64,000 nt of DNA from Jeongeupia sp. HS-3. GTDB lineage: Bacteria > Pseudomonadota > Gammaproteobacteria > Burkholderiales > Chitinibacteraceae. This document shows positions 15,181-24,996 of this stretch, one piece after another. The stretch lies in assembly GCF_015140455.1 (NCBI RefSeq), contig NZ_AP024094.1, positions 1,302,001 to 1,366,000 on the forward strand, given 5' to 3'. Positions within the stretch are counted from its first letter, which is position 1. The number at the start of each line of letters is the position of its first letter. The translations under genes and the position numbers were made by a program. The notes below the pieces were generated by a model. It was not told the origin of the DNA. It was given only the letters and a program-made list of their open reading frames with translations, and did not search any database.

Positions 15181-17451
15181 ATGGACGAAGAACTCAAACG
15201 CAAAGCACTCGATTACCATCGCTATCCGAAGCCGGGCAAGATCCAGGTCGCACCGACCAAGGGGCTATCGAGCCAGCGTGAACTCGCCCTGGCCTACTCG
15301 CCGGGCGTGGCCTACGCCTGCATGGCGATCGTCGAAGATCCGGCCGAGGCGCGCAATATGACCGCGCGCGGCAACCTCGTTGCGGTGATCACCAACGGCA
15401 CCGCCGTGCTCGGCCTTGGCGACATCGGCCCGCTGGCCGGCAAGCCGGTGATGGAAGGCAAGGGCGTGCTGTTCAAGAAGTTCGCCGGCATCGATGTGTT
15501 CGACATTGAAATCGAAGAGAAAGACCCGGAAAAACTGGTCGAGATCATCGCCTCGCTCGAACCGACCTTCGGCGGTATCAACCTTGAAGACATCAAGGCG
15601 CCCGAGTGCTTCTACGTCGAGCAGAAGCTGCGCGAGCGCATGAACATTCCGGTTTTCCACGACGACCAGCACGGCACGGCGATCATTGTCGGCGCGGCGG
15701 TCAAGAACGGTCTGAAACTGATCGGCAAGAAAATCGACGACGTGAAGCTGGTCGCCTCCGGCGCCGGCGCTGCTGCGATTGCCTGCCTTGACCTGCTGGT
15801 TTCGCTGGGCGTGAAGCGCGAGAACGTCTTCGTCTGTGATTCCAAGGGAGTGATCCATAGCGGCCGGATCAACCTCGATGAAACCAAACAGCGCTACGCT
15901 CGCGATACCGAACTGCGCACGCTGCAAGAAGTGATTGCCGGTGCCGACGTGTTCCTCGGCCTGTCCGGCCCCGGCGTGATGTCGCAGGACATGGCCAAGA
16001 GCATGGCCGACCATCCGCTGATCCTTGCCCTGTCGAACCCTGATCCGGAAATCTCGCCGCCCGACGTCAAGGCCGTGCGCCCGGACGCGATCGTCTGCAC
16101 CGGCCGTTCGGACTACCCGAACCAGGTCAACAACGTGCTGTGCTTCCCGTTCATGTTCCGCGGCGCGCTCGACGTTGGCGCGACGACGATCACCGAGAGC
16201 ATGAAGCACGCCGCGGTGAACGCGATTGCCGAACTGGCGATGGCCGAGCAGTCGGATGTGGTTGCCGATACCTATGCCGACGAAAACATCACCTTCGGCC
16301 CCGAGTACCTGATTCCCAAGCCATTCGACCCGCGCCTGATCATCAAGATCGCCCCGGCCGTCGCCCGTGCGGCGATGGAAGCCGGCGTGGCAACCCGCCC
16401 GATCGAAGACTTCGGCGTCTACATCGAAGAACTGACTCAGTTCGTCTACAAATCCAACCTCTTCATGCGCCCGGTCTTCTCGGCCGCCCGCAAGGCCAAG
16501 AAGCGCGTGGTGTTCTGCGAAGGCGAAGACCAACGCGTGCTGCACGCGGTGCAGGAAGTCATCGACCTCGGCCTGTGCTTCCCGATCGTGATCGGCCGTC
16601 CGAGCGTGATCGAAAGCCGGATCGAAAAACTCGGCCTACGCATTCGTCCCGGCGTCGATTTCGAGCTGTGCAACCAGGAAAACGATCCGCGCTATCGCGA
16701 ATACTGGACGCTGTATCACTCGCTGATGATGCGCAAGGGTGTATCGGAAGAACTGGCGCAGGCCGAAGTCCGCAGCAAGACGACCTTGATCGGCGCGCTG
16801 ATGGTCAAGCGCGGCGAAGCCGACGCGATGATCTGCGGTACGCACGGCCAGTACCATCGCCATCACTGGTATTTGCAGAACGTGCTCGGCCTGCAGGACG
16901 GTGCAACCACCACCGCGGCAATGAATGCGCTGCTGCTACCGACCGGCAACATCTTCATTTCCGATACCTATGTGAATCAGGAGCCCAACGCCGAGCAGCT
17001 GGCCGAGATCACTCTGATGGCCGCCGACACCGTGCGCAGCTTCGGCATCCAGCCGCAGGTCGCGCTGCTGTCGCATTCGAGCTTCGGCACGCTGAATACG
17101 CCGTCGGCGAAGAAGATGCGCCACACGCTCGAGCTGGTTCGCGCGCGCGCACCGGAGCTGGAAATCGACGGCGAGATGCATGGCGACACCGCACTCTCGA
17201 CCGAGCTGCGCCAGCAGGTGTTCCCGCAATCGACGCTCAAGGGTGACGCCAATCTCCTGATCATGCCGAACCTGGACGCCGCGAACATCTCGTTCAACCT
17301 GTTGAAGATGACCGCCGGTGACGGCGTCACCATCGGCCCGATCCTGCTGGGGCTCGCCCAGCCGGCCCACATCCTGACGCCGACCGCCTCGGTGCGTCGT
17401 CTGGTGAACATGGCTGCACTTGCTGCGGTACAAGCAGCCGCAAAGGTCTAA
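15181..17451 (+). CDS. maeB: NADP-dependent malic enzyme with C-terminal phosphotransacetylase-like domain
   Basis: A 756-residue MaeB-type enzyme that decarboxylates malate to pyruvate and yields NADPH. The N-terminal part (about residues 1-430) has the malic enzyme motifs [19 protein letters not shown] and the nucleotide-binding [13 protein letters not shown]. The rest is a phosphate acetyltransferase-like domain ([13 protein letters not shown], the region ending [11 protein letters not shown]), which in characterised homologues is regulatory rather than catalytic. The ATG at 15181 has GGAGAA seven bases upstream. An in-frame extension to 15097 has no such site and looks non-coding. The enzyme links to the acetyl-CoA and PHA metabolism encoded nearby. 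Confidence 0.96.
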   Translation: MDEELKRKALDYHRYPKPGKIQVAPTKGLSSQRELALAYSPGVAYACMAIVEDPAEARNMTARGNLVAVITNGTAVLGLGDIGPLAGKPVMEGKGVLFKKFAGIDVFDIEIEEKDPEKLVEIIASLEPTFGGINLEDIKAPECFYVEQKLRERMNIPVFHDDQHGTAIIVGAAVKNGLKLIGKKIDDVKLVASGAGAAAIACLDLLVSLGVKRENVFVCDSKGVIHSGRINLDETKQRYARDTELRTLQEVIAGADVFLGLSGPGVMSQDMAKSMADHPLILALSNPDPEISPPDVKAVRPDAIVCTGRSDYPNQVNNVLCFPFMFRGALDVGATTITESMKHAAVNAIAELAMAEQSDVVADTYADENITFGPEYLIPKPFDPRLIIKIAPAVARAAMEAGVATRPIEDFGVYIEELTQFVYKSNLFMRPVFSAARKAKKRVVFCEGEDQRVLHAVQEVIDLGLCFPIVIGRPSVIESRIEKLGLRIRPGVDFELCNQENDPRYREYWTLYHSLMMRKGVSEELAQAEVRSKTTLIGALMVKRGEADAMICGTHGQYHRHHWYLQNVLGLQDGATTTAAMNALLLPTGNIFISDTYVNQEPNAEQLAEITLMAADTVRSFGIQPQVALLSHSSFGTLNTPSAKKMRHTLELVRARAPELEIDGEMHGDTALSTELRQQVFPQSTLKGDANLLIMPNLDAANISFNLLKMTAGDGVTIGPILLGLAQPAHILTPTASVRRLVNMAALAAVQAAAKV

Positions 17452-17459
17452 AATCGGCA

Positions 17460-17479
17460 GCGGCCCCTCCCGGGGCCGC
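17460..17479 (+). other. hairpin between maeB and the phaM-like gene
   Basis: GCGGCCCC and GGGGCCGC flank a TCCC loop eight bases after the maeB stop, with no T-run behind it. It may be a weak attenuator or a 3' stabiliser rather than a terminator. Confidence 0.45.
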
Positions 17480-17514
17480 ACCGTAAGCCCTACGGTGCCT
17501 TCTCGGAGTCCGCC

Positions 17515-17766
17515 ATGAGTGAATCCCCGCAAGATCCGTTCGGTTTCTTCAAGCAGTTTCTGAATCCGGGCGCCACCCCCAACCCCTTCCTGCCTCCGCT
17601 GACCGAAGAAGAGATCGACCGCAAGATCGTCGAAATGCGCACGATCGAGCAATGGTTGAGCATGCAGGTCGGCATGTTGCAAATGACCGTCAAAACGCTG
17701 GAAATGCAGAAAGCCGGTCTACAAGCCTTCAAAAAGGGCATAGACCCCAAACCCGATACGCCCTGA
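17515..17766 (+). CDS. PhaM-family PHA granule protein, short form
   Basis: An 83-residue protein with the N-terminal PhaM signature: DPFGFFKQFLNPG, then PLTEEEIDRKIVEMRTIEQWL and an amphipathic helix (MLQMTVKTLEMQKAGLQAF). In Ralstonia, PhaM binds the PHA synthase, activates it and tethers granules to DNA through a basic Lys/Ala/Pro-rich tail. That tail is absent here, so DNA tethering is doubtful. A GGAG ribosome site lies 7 bases before the ATG. The stop overlaps the mltA start by one base, so the two are translationally coupled although functionally unrelated. The family call is by recalled similarity. Confidence 0.75.
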   Translation: MSESPQDPFGFFKQFLNPGATPNPFLPPLTEEEIDRKIVEMRTIEQWLSMQVGMLQMTVKTLEMQKAGLQAFKKGIDPKPDTP

Positions 17767-18971
17767 TGACCCGAATCCCAACACCCGCACTCCGGCTGCT
17801 CGGCACCGCAGCAGCCCTCCTTCTCGCCGCCTGCAGCACCGTCCCGCCACCGCCACCCAAAGCGGAGCCCGCCCCGACCGCGCCGGCACTTCCGGTAGTG
17901 GCCCCTCCCGTAGCGGCCGACATGGCGCCGTATCAGCCAGCAGGCTGGGCCGCACTCCCGGCCGTGAGCGATGCTGACTGGCTCGCCGGCTTTGCCGCCT
18001 GGCAGCGCGGCTGCTCGCGGTTGCAAAAACAGACCCGTTGGGCCGCGCTGTGCAGCGATGCCGCACGCGTGCCGAACGATGCCGGCAGTGTTCGCGCCTT
18101 CCTCACCACACGTTTCGTGCCGCTGATGTTGCGCAACGCCGACGGCAGCAGCCAGGGCCTGATCACCGGTTATTACGAGCCGGTCTACGCCGGCAGCCTG
18201 AGTCGCAGCAGCAAGACACCGGTGCCGGTTTACGGCCCGCCCAACGACATGATCACCGTCGCGCTCGACAGCGTTTATCCCGAACTCAAGGGCAAGCGCC
18301 TGCGCGGCCGGCTCGCTGGCAAGACGCTCAAGCCGTACTCGGATGCGGCCGAGATCAGCAAATTCGCCGCCAGCGGCAAGCTCGATGCGCCGGTACTTGC
18401 CTGGCTGCCAGATCCGATGGACCTGCAGTTTCTACAAGTCCAGGGTTCGGGCCGGGTCAAACTCGCCGACGGTCGTGAGCTGCGCCTTGGTTATGCCGAT
18501 CAGAATGGCTGGCCATATCGTGCGATCGGCAAATGGCTGATCGAGCAGGGGCAACTCAAACCTGCCGACGTCAGCATGCAGTCGATCCGGGCCTGGGCAC
18601 GCGCTAACCCGGCCAAGGTCGGCGCACTGCTGGCCAGCAACCCGAGTTATGTGTTCTTCCGCACGATGCCCGACAGCGACGAAGGCCCGATCGGCTCGTT
18701 CGGCGTGCCGCTTACGGCGGGCTACAGCCTCGCCGTCGACGTCAAGCATGTTCCGGCCGGTGCGCCGATGCTGATCGACACCACCCGCCCGGACGGCAGC
18801 ACGCTGACCCGCCTCGCCGCCGCGCAAGACACCGGCGGCGCCATTCGTGGCCAGGTTCGTGCCGACTTTTTCTGGGGCAAGGGCGATGCCGCCGGTGAGC
18901 TCGCCGGCAAGATGAAGCAGCCTGGCAAGTTATGGCTGCTCTGGCCCAAGGGAGAGCCATTGCCTGAATAA
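17766..18971 (+). CDS. mltA: membrane-bound lytic murein transglycosylase A
   Basis: A 401-residue lipoprotein that cleaves peptidoglycan glycan strands to 1,6-anhydro-muropeptides. The N-terminus is a lipoprotein signal (LLGTAAALLLAACS) followed by a Pro-rich linker. The MltA barrel follows (ITGYYEPVYAGS, the VQGSGRVKLADG stretch). The 3D domain has the DTGGAIRG motif from D355 and DFFWG from D367. The start at 17766 overlaps the stop of the phaM-like gene (TGATG). A strong hairpin follows at 18989. Length and motif set are complete. Confidence 0.94.
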   Translation: MTRIPTPALRLLGTAAALLLAACSTVPPPPPKAEPAPTAPALPVVAPPVAADMAPYQPAGWAALPAVSDADWLAGFAAWQRGCSRLQKQTRWAALCSDAARVPNDAGSVRAFLTTRFVPLMLRNADGSSQGLITGYYEPVYAGSLSRSSKTPVPVYGPPNDMITVALDSVYPELKGKRLRGRLAGKTLKPYSDAAEISKFAASGKLDAPVLAWLPDPMDLQFLQVQGSGRVKLADGRELRLGYADQNGWPYRAIGKWLIEQGQLKPADVSMQSIRAWARANPAKVGALLASNPSYVFFRTMPDSDEGPIGSFGVPLTAGYSLAVDVKHVPAGAPMLIDTTRPDGSTLTRLAAAQDTGGAIRGQVRADFFWGKGDAAGELAGKMKQPGKLWLLWPKGEPLPE

Positions 18972-18988
18972 CGCCGGCAACTGAGTCC

Positions 18989-19026
18989 GGCCCGAGTCAG
19001 CCGCGCCGCTGCGGTTGACCCGGGCT
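18989..19026 (+). terminator. hairpin after mltA, upstream of the trp leader
   Basis: About 15 base pairs with one mismatch: the left arm ends GTCAGCCGC, the right arm begins GCGGTTGAC, and the loop is six bases. Only a short CTTT follows, so it may be a weak terminator. It could instead act as a barrier between mltA and the trp operon. Confidence 0.55.
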
Positions 19027-19081
19027 AGTGCTTTCGGCAAGATACAAGGCCTTCCCAAGGCACAATCGACGACTCCCGATC

Positions 19082-19135
19082 ATGGCGTTTCACTCCAAAG
19101 AAATCTGGCTCGAATGGCGATGGCGCCGCTGGTAA
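19082..19135 (+). CDS. trpL: trp operon leader peptide, Trp-rich
   Basis: The short frame encodes MAFHSKEIWLEWRWRRW (17 residues) and stops 48 bases before the trpE ATG. Four of the last nine codons are Trp. That is very unlikely by chance and is the signature of translational sensing of tryptophan supply. A hairpin (19128-19146) begins inside the last Trp codon region, and a T-run follows at 19157. No obvious ribosome site precedes the ATG. The layout differs from the Escherichia coli leader because there is little room after the stop for separate antiterminator and terminator arms. Confidence 0.7.
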   Translation: MAFHSKEIWLEWRWRRW

Positions 19136-19160
19136 CCGCTACCAGCCGCCCGGCCCTTTT
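19117..19160 (+). promoter_or_regulatory. candidate trp attenuator structures
   Basis: GCTGGTA (19128-19134) pairs with TACCAGC (19140-19146). The stem can extend through GGCG (19122-19125) and CGCC (19147-19150) with a two-base bulge. CGGCCC and TTTT (19157-19160) follow, as expected for an intrinsic terminator. A competing small hairpin, GGCG (19116-19119) with CGCC (19124-19127), would exclude the extension. The folding is by eye only. Confidence 0.5.
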
Positions 19161-19183
19161 CTGACCTTTCGTTTGGAGTTTCC

Positions 19184-20653
19184 ATGATCACGCGCGATGA
19201 ATTCGCGGCTTTGGCTCGCCAAGGCTACAACCGCATTCCCGTTATTCTTGAGCTGTACGCCGACCTTGACACCCCGCTGTCGGTCTACCTCAAGCTTGCC
19301 AATCGCCCCTATTCCTATCTGCTCGAATCGGTCGTCGGTGGCGAACGTTTCGGCCGTTACTCGTTTATCGGCCTGCCGGCACGCACCCGACTCAAGGTCA
19401 GCGGCCTGCGCACCGAGGTCATCCATGATGACCGGGTGATCGCCAGCCATGACGGCAATCCGCTCGATTTCATCGCCGAGTATCAGAAACAGTTCAAGGC
19501 CGCCGTACCGGCCGGCATGCCACGCTTCATGGGCGGGCTCGTCGGCTATTTCGGCTATGACACGATCCGCTATATCGAGAAAAAACTCGCCGCCTGTAGC
19601 AAACCCGATGTGCTCGGCCTGCCGGACATCCAGTTGCTGCTGTCCGAGGAACTCGCCGTCGTCGACAACCTCTCGGGCAAGCTCTATCTGGTCGTCTACG
19701 CCAACACCGAACATCCGGAGGCCTACGACCACGCCGAAGCGCGGTTGGCGGAACTGCGCATGAAACTGCGCGAGCCAGCCAAGCTGCCGCTCTCGGGCCC
19801 GGCCAAGCACCAGACCGGCGCGCAATCGGAGTTTGGTGAGGCTGCGTTCAAGGACGCCGTAGTCCGCGCCAAGAATTACATCACCGAAGGCGATGTGATG
19901 CAGGTGGTGTTGTCGCAACGGATGAGCATGCCGTTCGATCAGGATCCGCTGGCGCTGTACCGGGCACTGCGCTCGATCAACCCGTCGCCGTATATGTTCT
20001 TCTACCATTTCGGCGACATGCACATCGTCGGTGCCTCGCCGGAGATCCTTGTTCGCCTTGAAGGCGACACGGTGACGGTGCGGCCGATCGCCGGTACCCG
20101 CCCGCGCGGCAAGACCCGCGAGCAGGACGAAGCGCTGGCAACCGAGCTGCTGGCCGACCACAAGGAAATCGCCGAGCACGTGATGCTGATCGACCTCGGC
20201 CGCAACGACACCGGCCGCGTCGCCACCACCGGCTCGGTCAAGCTCGTCGACAAGATGATGATCGAGCGCTACTCGCACGTGATGCATATCGTCTCCAGCG
20301 TTGAAGGCACGCTCAAACCGGGGCTGTCGAATATCGACGTGCTCAAGGCCACCTTCCCCGCCGGCACCGTCTCCGGCGCACCCAAGGTGCGGGCGATGGA
20401 AATCATCGACGAATTCGAGCCGAGCAAGCGCGGCATCTACTCCGGCGCGGTCGGCTACCTCGGCTTCAATGGCGACATGGACGTGGCGATCGCGCTACGC
20501 ACCGCCGTGGTCAAGAATGAAACGCTGTATATGCAGGCCGGCGCCGGCATCGTTGCCGACTCGGTACCCGAAAGCGAATGGCAGGAAACGCTGAACAAGG
20601 CCCGCGCGGTGCTGCGCGCCGCCGAACTCGTGCAAGCCGGCCTCGACGCCTGA
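19184..20653 (+). CDS. trpE: anthranilate synthase component I
   Basis: The 489-residue chorismate-using subunit that makes anthranilate with ammonia from TrpG. The N-terminal LES-type segment ([19 protein letters not shown]) fits the tryptophan feedback site. The C-terminal chorismate-binding domain has [25 protein letters not shown], the [12 protein letters not shown] block and [21 protein letters not shown] sits eight bases before the ATG. It is the first structural gene after the Trp-rich leader and heads trpE-trpG-x-trpD-trpC, spaced 55 bases from trpG. Confidence 0.97.
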   Translation: MITRDEFAALARQGYNRIPVILELYADLDTPLSVYLKLANRPYSYLLESVVGGERFGRYSFIGLPARTRLKVSGLRTEVIHDDRVIASHDGNPLDFIAEYQKQFKAAVPAGMPRFMGGLVGYFGYDTIRYIEKKLAACSKPDVLGLPDIQLLLSEELAVVDNLSGKLYLVVYANTEHPEAYDHAEARLAELRMKLREPAKLPLSGPAKHQTGAQSEFGEAAFKDAVVRAKNYITEGDVMQVVLSQRMSMPFDQDPLALYRALRSINPSPYMFFYHFGDMHIVGASPEILVRLEGDTVTVRPIAGTRPRGKTREQDEALATELLADHKEIAEHVMLIDLGRNDTGRVATTGSVKLVDKMMIERYSHVMHIVSSVEGTLKPGLSNIDVLKATFPAGTVSGAPKVRAMEIIDEFEPSKRGIYSGAVGYLGFNGDMDVAIALRTAVVKNETLYMQAGAGIVADSVPESEWQETLNKARAVLRAAELVQAGLDA

Positions 20654-20708
20654 AGGCCTGACCCGCGTCCCGCCGACTGCCCTGCATACAGATTCAAAGG
20701 AATTCCCC

Positions 20709-21278
20709 ATGCTCTTGATGATCGATAACTTCGACTCGTTTACCTACAACATCGTCCAGTATTTCGGCGAACTCGGTCAGGACGTGCACGTCTACCGCAA
20801 CGACGAAATCACCCTTGAGCAAATCGAGGCACTCAAACCCAAGTATCTGGTGGTTTCGCCGGGGCCGTGCTCGCCGAAAGAAGCCGGCGTTTCGGTGGCG
20901 GCGATCCGTCATTTCGCCGGCAAGCTGCCGATTCTCGGCGTCTGCCTTGGCCATCAGGCGATAGGCGAAGCCTTCGGCGGCAAGATCATCCACGCCAAGA
21001 CGCTGATGCACGGCAAGGTGTCGCCGATCGAACATACCGGTGTCGGCGTATTCAAGGATTTGCCGTCGCCATTTACCGTGACGCGCTATCACTCGTTGGC
21101 GATCGAGCGCAAAAGCTGCCCCGATTGCCTCGACGTCACCGCCTGGACCGCCGACGGTGAAATCATGGGCGTGCGCCACAAGACGCTGCCGATCGAAGGC
21201 GTGCAGTTCCATCCCGAATCGATCCTGACCGAGCACGGCCACCAGATGCTGGATAACTTCCTCAAAGAGTGGGCCTGA
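20709..21278 (+). CDS. trpG: anthranilate synthase component II (glutamine amidotransferase)
   Basis: A 189-residue class I glutamine amidotransferase that supplies ammonia to TrpE. It starts [19 protein letters not shown]. It has the nucleophile motif [11 protein letters not shown] and the His/Glu pair in [21 protein letters not shown] lies just upstream of the ATG. The related PabA is hard to separate by sequence, but the position between trpE and trpD supports TrpG; it may serve both pathways. Its stop overlaps the start of the LprI-like gene by one base. Confidence 0.96.
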   Translation: MLLMIDNFDSFTYNIVQYFGELGQDVHVYRNDEITLEQIEALKPKYLVVSPGPCSPKEAGVSVAAIRHFAGKLPILGVCLGHQAIGEAFGGKIIHAKTLMHGKVSPIEHTGVGVFKDLPSPFTVTRYHSLAIERKSCPDCLDVTAWTADGEIMGVRHKTLPIEGVQFHPESILTEHGHQMLDNFLKEWA

Positions 21279-21676
21279 TGCGCTCCGCCCTGCTATCGCT
21301 GCTGCTGATCGCCGGCTTGGTCCACGCCGAGCCGTCGCCGCCAGCGATCAGCGAGTGCGATCAGCGCAGCAGCAACCGGGCCGAACTGAGCCAGTGCCTC
21401 GGTCAGCTTGAAACCGGTGCCGTACGCGATCGGCTCAACGCCGAGGCCGCGGCACGCGCAGCAATGCGGCGACTGGAGCAAACAACCCCGGCCAGCCAAG
21501 CGTTGTCGACGTTCGAGACCGATGTGGCCGCCTATGCGGCCTACCGCAGCGCGCATTGCGCCTGGGCCGGCGCATCGTTTTTCGGCGGCTCGATCGCTGC
21601 CGTGGCAATGCAAACCTGCCGGATCGATATGGATAGACGCCGCGCCGACGAGCTGTCCCGCTTCTACATGAATTGA
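21278..21676 (+). CDS. LprI/DUF1311-like secreted protein inside the trp operon
   Basis: 132 residues with a signal peptide of about 17 residues ([17 protein letters not shown]). The mature helical protein carries four cysteines (SECDQ, SQCLG, HCAWAG, QTCRIDM). The C-terminal pattern [12 protein letters not shown]...[15 protein letters not shown] is that of DUF1311, the family that includes the lysozyme inhibitor LprI. Periplasmic localisation and disulfides are expected. ATG overlaps the trpG stop (TGATG), so it is coupled to trp translation. Such a gene has no obvious role in tryptophan synthesis. A GTG nine bases upstream is the less likely start. Confidence 0.75.
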   Translation: MRSALLSLLLIAGLVHAEPSPPAISECDQRSSNRAELSQCLGQLETGAVRDRLNAEAAARAAMRRLEQTTPASQALSTFETDVAAYAAYRSAHCAWAGASFFGGSIAAVAMQTCRIDMDRRRADELSRFYMN

Positions 21677-21692
21677 TTTCAGGATAAGCCCC

Positions 21693-22721
21693 ATGATTAC
21701 CATCCAGGCCGCGCTGAACCGGCTGATCTACAGCAACGAATTGTTCTTCGACGAGATGGTCTACCTGATGCGGCAGATCATGACCGGCGAAATGACGCCG
21801 GTGCAGACCGCCGCGCTGCTGATGGGTCTGCGCACCAAGGTCGAAAGCGTGTCCGAGATCGCCGCCGCCGCGACGGTGATGCGCGAGTTTTCCAGCAAGG
21901 TCGACGTCAAGGACAGGCGTCACCTGGTCGATACCTGCGGCACCGGCGGCGATGGCGCGCACACCTTCAATATCTCGACCTGCTCGGCCTTTGTCGCCGC
22001 GGCTGCCGGGGTCAAGGTCGCCAAGCATGGCGGCCGCTCGGTCAGCTCCAGCAGCGGCTCGGCCGATGTGCTGGAAACGCTCGGTGTGCACCTGAACCTG
22101 ACGCCTGAACAGGTCGGCGCCTGCATCGATGAAGTCGGCCTCGGCTTCATGTTCGCGCCGAACCATCATCCGGCAATGAAATACGTCGCGCCGATCCGTC
22201 GCGAACTCGGTGTGCGGACCATTTTCAACATCCTCGGCCCGCTGACCAACCCGGCCGGCGCCGACAACCAGTTGATGGGCGTGTTCCACCCCGACCTCGT
22301 CGGCATCCAGGCACGCGTGCTCAAGCAGCTCGGCTCCAAGCACGTGATGATCGTGCACGGCAGCGACGGGCTCGACGAGATCACCCTCTCGGGCAAGACC
22401 TTTGTCGCCGAGCTCAAGGACGGCGACATCATCGAATACGAAATCGACCCGCGCGAGTACGGTTTCGAGCGGTGCGACATCGGCCTGCTGCATGCCGACA
22501 ATGCGCAACAATCGGCCGACATCATTCACCGTGTATTGGCCAACGAGGCCGGCCCGGCGCGCGATATCGTGCTGCTGAACGCCGGTGCGGCAATCTACAC
22601 GGCCAATATCGCCGTGACGCTCGAAGACGGCATCAACGCCGCCCACGAAGCACTGGCCAGCGGCGCCGCGCGCAAGCAACTCGAAGCACTGGTGCGTTTC
22701 ACCCAACCTTACGCAAACTAA
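21693..22721 (+). CDS. trpD: anthranilate phosphoribosyltransferase
   Basis: A 342-residue enzyme that attaches phosphoribose from PRPP to anthranilate, the second pathway step. The PRPP loop [18 protein letters not shown] is intact, followed by [18 protein letters not shown] and the metal-binding HGSDGLDEI motif. It begins 16 bases after the LprI-like gene and ends 14 bases before trpC. It is a stand-alone TrpD, not fused to TrpG. Confidence 0.97.
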   Translation: MITIQAALNRLIYSNELFFDEMVYLMRQIMTGEMTPVQTAALLMGLRTKVESVSEIAAAATVMREFSSKVDVKDRRHLVDTCGTGGDGAHTFNISTCSAFVAAAAGVKVAKHGGRSVSSSSGSADVLETLGVHLNLTPEQVGACIDEVGLGFMFAPNHHPAMKYVAPIRRELGVRTIFNILGPLTNPAGADNQLMGVFHPDLVGIQARVLKQLGSKHVMIVHGSDGLDEITLSGKTFVAELKDGDIIEYEIDPREYGFERCDIGLLHADNAQQSADIIHRVLANEAGPARDIVLLNAGAAIYTANIAVTLEDGINAAHEALASGAARKQLEALVRFTQPYAN

Positions 22722-22735
22722 GCAGGCCGACCCGC

Positions 22736-23527
22736 ATGTCTGACATCCTCAAGAAAATCTGGGCGACCAAACACGATGAAGTCGCCACCGCCCGCAAACT
22801 GATCCCGCTGAACGAGATTCGCGCCCAAGCCGAGGCCAATAACGATCATCGCGATTTCGTCGCGGCCATTCGCGCCAAGCATGCCGCCAGCCAGCCCGGC
22901 ATCATCGCCGAAATCAAGAAAGCCAGCCCTTCCAAGGGCGTGATCCGCGCCGACTTCCAGCCGGCCGAACACGCAGCCGATTACGCCAAACATGGCGCAG
23001 CCTGCCTATCGGTGCTGACCGATGCCCAGTATTTCCAGGGCCATGAGGATTACCTCAAGGCCGCGCGCGGCGCTTGCGCCTTGCCGGCGCTGCGCAAGGA
23101 CTTCATGGTCGACGAGTACCAGTTGTTCGAAGCCCGTGCCTGGGGTGCCGATTGCATTCTGCTCATCGCCGCCGAACTGCCGCTCACGCAGATGAAGGAC
23201 TTCGAAGCCATCGCCCACGCACTGGGCATGTCGGTACTGGTCGAGGTTCACAATGGCGCCGAACTCGACGCCGCGCTCGAGCTGACAACGCCGCTGGTCG
23301 GCATCAACAACCGTAACCTACGCACCTTCGAGGTCAGCCTCGATACCACGCTCGGACTGCTCAAACATATTCCGCAGGACCGCATTGTCGTGACCGAGAG
23401 CGGCATTCTCGCCACACAAGATGTTGCATTAATGCAACAAAACAACGTCAACACCTTCCTTGTCGGTGAAGCGTTCATGCGCCAGCCATCGCCCGGAGAA
23501 GCGCTCCACAGCTTGTTTTACGCCTGA
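22736..23527 (+). CDS. trpC: indole-3-glycerol phosphate synthase
   Basis: A 263-residue TIM barrel that converts the carboxyphenylamino-deoxyribulose phosphate to indole-glycerol phosphate. Motifs: [16 protein letters not shown] with the catalytic Lys, [36 protein letters not shown] and VTESGI. The ATG at 22736 was chosen because the segment before it overlaps trpD and is not conserved. It ends the operon segment; trpF, trpB and trpA are not in the window. Confidence 0.97.
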   Translation: MSDILKKIWATKHDEVATARKLIPLNEIRAQAEANNDHRDFVAAIRAKHAASQPGIIAEIKKASPSKGVIRADFQPAEHAADYAKHGAACLSVLTDAQYFQGHEDYLKAARGACALPALRKDFMVDEYQLFEARAWGADCILLIAAELPLTQMKDFEAIAHALGMSVLVEVHNGAELDAALELTTPLVGINNRNLRTFEVSLDTTLGLLKHIPQDRIVVTESGILATQDVALMQQNNVNTFLVGEAFMRQPSPGEALHSLFYA

Positions 23528-23557
23528 TAGACACACTCTCCCCTGCGGATCAATCAG

Positions 23558-23588
23558 GGCGATTTGTAATGTGAAATACATAATCGCC
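23558..23588 (+). other. hairpin downstream of trpC
   Basis: GGCGATTTGTA (23558-23568) pairs with TACA-T-AATCGCC (23577-23588) with one bulged base. No T-run follows, so it may be a processing or stability structure rather than a terminator. The rest of 23528-23775 is AT-richer and presumably holds the porin promoter and leader. A TATAGA at about 23628 is the only -10-like hexamer I noticed. Confidence 0.4.
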
Positions 23589-23775
23589 TCGTAGACTGCC
23601 TGTACTGAAAACGGCAAGAAATATAGACGCACCATGTAAGCAAGATGCGCCTTGCCTTTGTTTTTCAAATCGCCGTGCACTCGCTTGCGCCGCTTTCACA
23701 AGAATCGGCACCAGACACGGCAACAGTACAGGCCAGCTACACACGGCCTCTTATCCGCAACAGGAGAGTGAAGTA

Positions 23776-24873
23776 ATGAAGAAGACCCTGATCGCCGCAG
23801 CGCTTGGCGCTGCATTCCTGGCGCAGTTCGCAGCTGCCGAAGTCACCGTCTACGGTTCGATCCGCGAATCGCTCGAATACGATCAACTGAAGGACGCCGG
23901 CGGCAAGGATTACCGTGGCGAAGTCCAGCTGATCGACCAATCGTCCCGCTTCGGCTTCAAGGGTTCGGACAAGCTCGACATCGGCGGCAAGGTGATCTGG
24001 CAGATCGAATCGGCCATCAAGACCTCGGGCAATGGCGGCACTGGCAACACCACCTGGGGCGGCCGTAACACCTTCGGCGGCTGGCAGGGCGACTGGGGTA
24101 CCGTGCGCTTCGGTAACTACGACAGCGCCTACAAGACGCTGCTGACTTCGTCGGATCTGTCGAGCCTGTTCGATAACTATGCCGATACCGCCGACTTCAA
24201 GGGCAAGGGCGCCGTGTTCGCCCAGCTCAACAGCCGCCTGCAAAACTCGGTGAGCTACGATTCGCCGGTGTTCAGCGGCTTCCAGGTTCGCGGCTCGTGG
24301 GGCGTTGACCAGAACGCACAAACCAGCACCAATGCACCGGTCTACACCGCTGCGGCGCTGTATAGCGGCTACGGCTTCGTCGGCGGTCTGGGTGGCTTCT
24401 ACGCCAAGGATCGTACCTTCGCGCAAGCCACCGGCATCAGCAATGCCGACAACAGCATCACCGCCGCCACCAGCGGCGCCGCCACCTGGGCGACCAACCT
24501 GGCGCTGGGCTACAAGTTCGACTTCGGCCTGCAACTGGGCGCCGGCTGGGAACACGTCAACAGCGACGACGGCAAGACCAGCAGCGACTGGGAAAACTAC
24601 GCCGTTGTCGGTAACTACAAGTTCGGCAAGTTCGAAGTCCAGGGCGTGTACGCCTTGTCGGACGAGCAACTGGGCGTGACCGATGCCAGCGGCGCACAAG
24701 CTTCGCTGGGTCTGGTGTACTACGCGACCAAGCAAACCCGCTTCTACACCTACCTGGTGAACGTGGATAACGATTCCAAGGGCAAGTTCAAGAACGCCTC
24801 GGGGTCGTTGACGCCGGAATACGCCAATCAGGACGGCTACGCGCTGTCGGTCGGCCTGCGTACCGACTTCTAA
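23776..24873 (+). CDS. Gram-negative trimeric porin
   Basis: A 365-residue outer-membrane porin with a 21-residue signal peptide (MKKTLIAAALGAAFLAQFAA then A). The mature start EVTVYGSIRESLEY is typical of the Neisseria/Burkholderia porin family. It shows FGFKGSDKLDIGGKVIWQIE, the GNYDSAYKTL stretch, alternating beta strands and a C-terminal aromatic residue (LRTDF) needed for outer-membrane assembly. AGGAGAG precedes the ATG. The leader is long (about 250 bases from trpC). Expected to be a general diffusion channel. Confidence 0.93.
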   Translation: MKKTLIAAALGAAFLAQFAAAEVTVYGSIRESLEYDQLKDAGGKDYRGEVQLIDQSSRFGFKGSDKLDIGGKVIWQIESAIKTSGNGGTGNTTWGGRNTFGGWQGDWGTVRFGNYDSAYKTLLTSSDLSSLFDNYADTADFKGKGAVFAQLNSRLQNSVSYDSPVFSGFQVRGSWGVDQNAQTSTNAPVYTAAALYSGYGFVGGLGGFYAKDRTFAQATGISNADNSITAATSGAATWATNLALGYKFDFGLQLGAGWEHVNSDDGKTSSDWENYAVVGNYKFGKFEVQGVYALSDEQLGVTDASGAQASLGLVYYATKQTRFYTYLVNVDNDSKGKFKNASGSLTPEYANQDGYALSVGLRTDF

Positions 24874-24900
24874 GCTTTACCCGCAGTACACATAGGTCTC

Positions 24901-24932
24901 AAACCGGACATCTTGCGATGCCCGGTTTTTTT
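24901..24932 (+). terminator. porin terminator
   Basis: AAACCGGACATC, loop TTGC, then GATGCCCGGTTT with one mismatch, followed by a run of T. Confidence 0.85.
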
Positions 24933-24957
24933 ATGAGCCAGGGGTGTAGCGGGAAAC

Positions 24958-24986
24958 GAAAACGGGAGCCATGCCCCCCGTTTTTT
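24958..24986 (-). terminator. tex terminator
   Basis: AACGGG and CCCGTT arms form a hairpin with T-runs on both sides. It lies ten bases after the tex stop on the minus strand, opposite the porin terminator. Confidence 0.6.
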
Positions 24987-24996
24987 CATCAACTCA

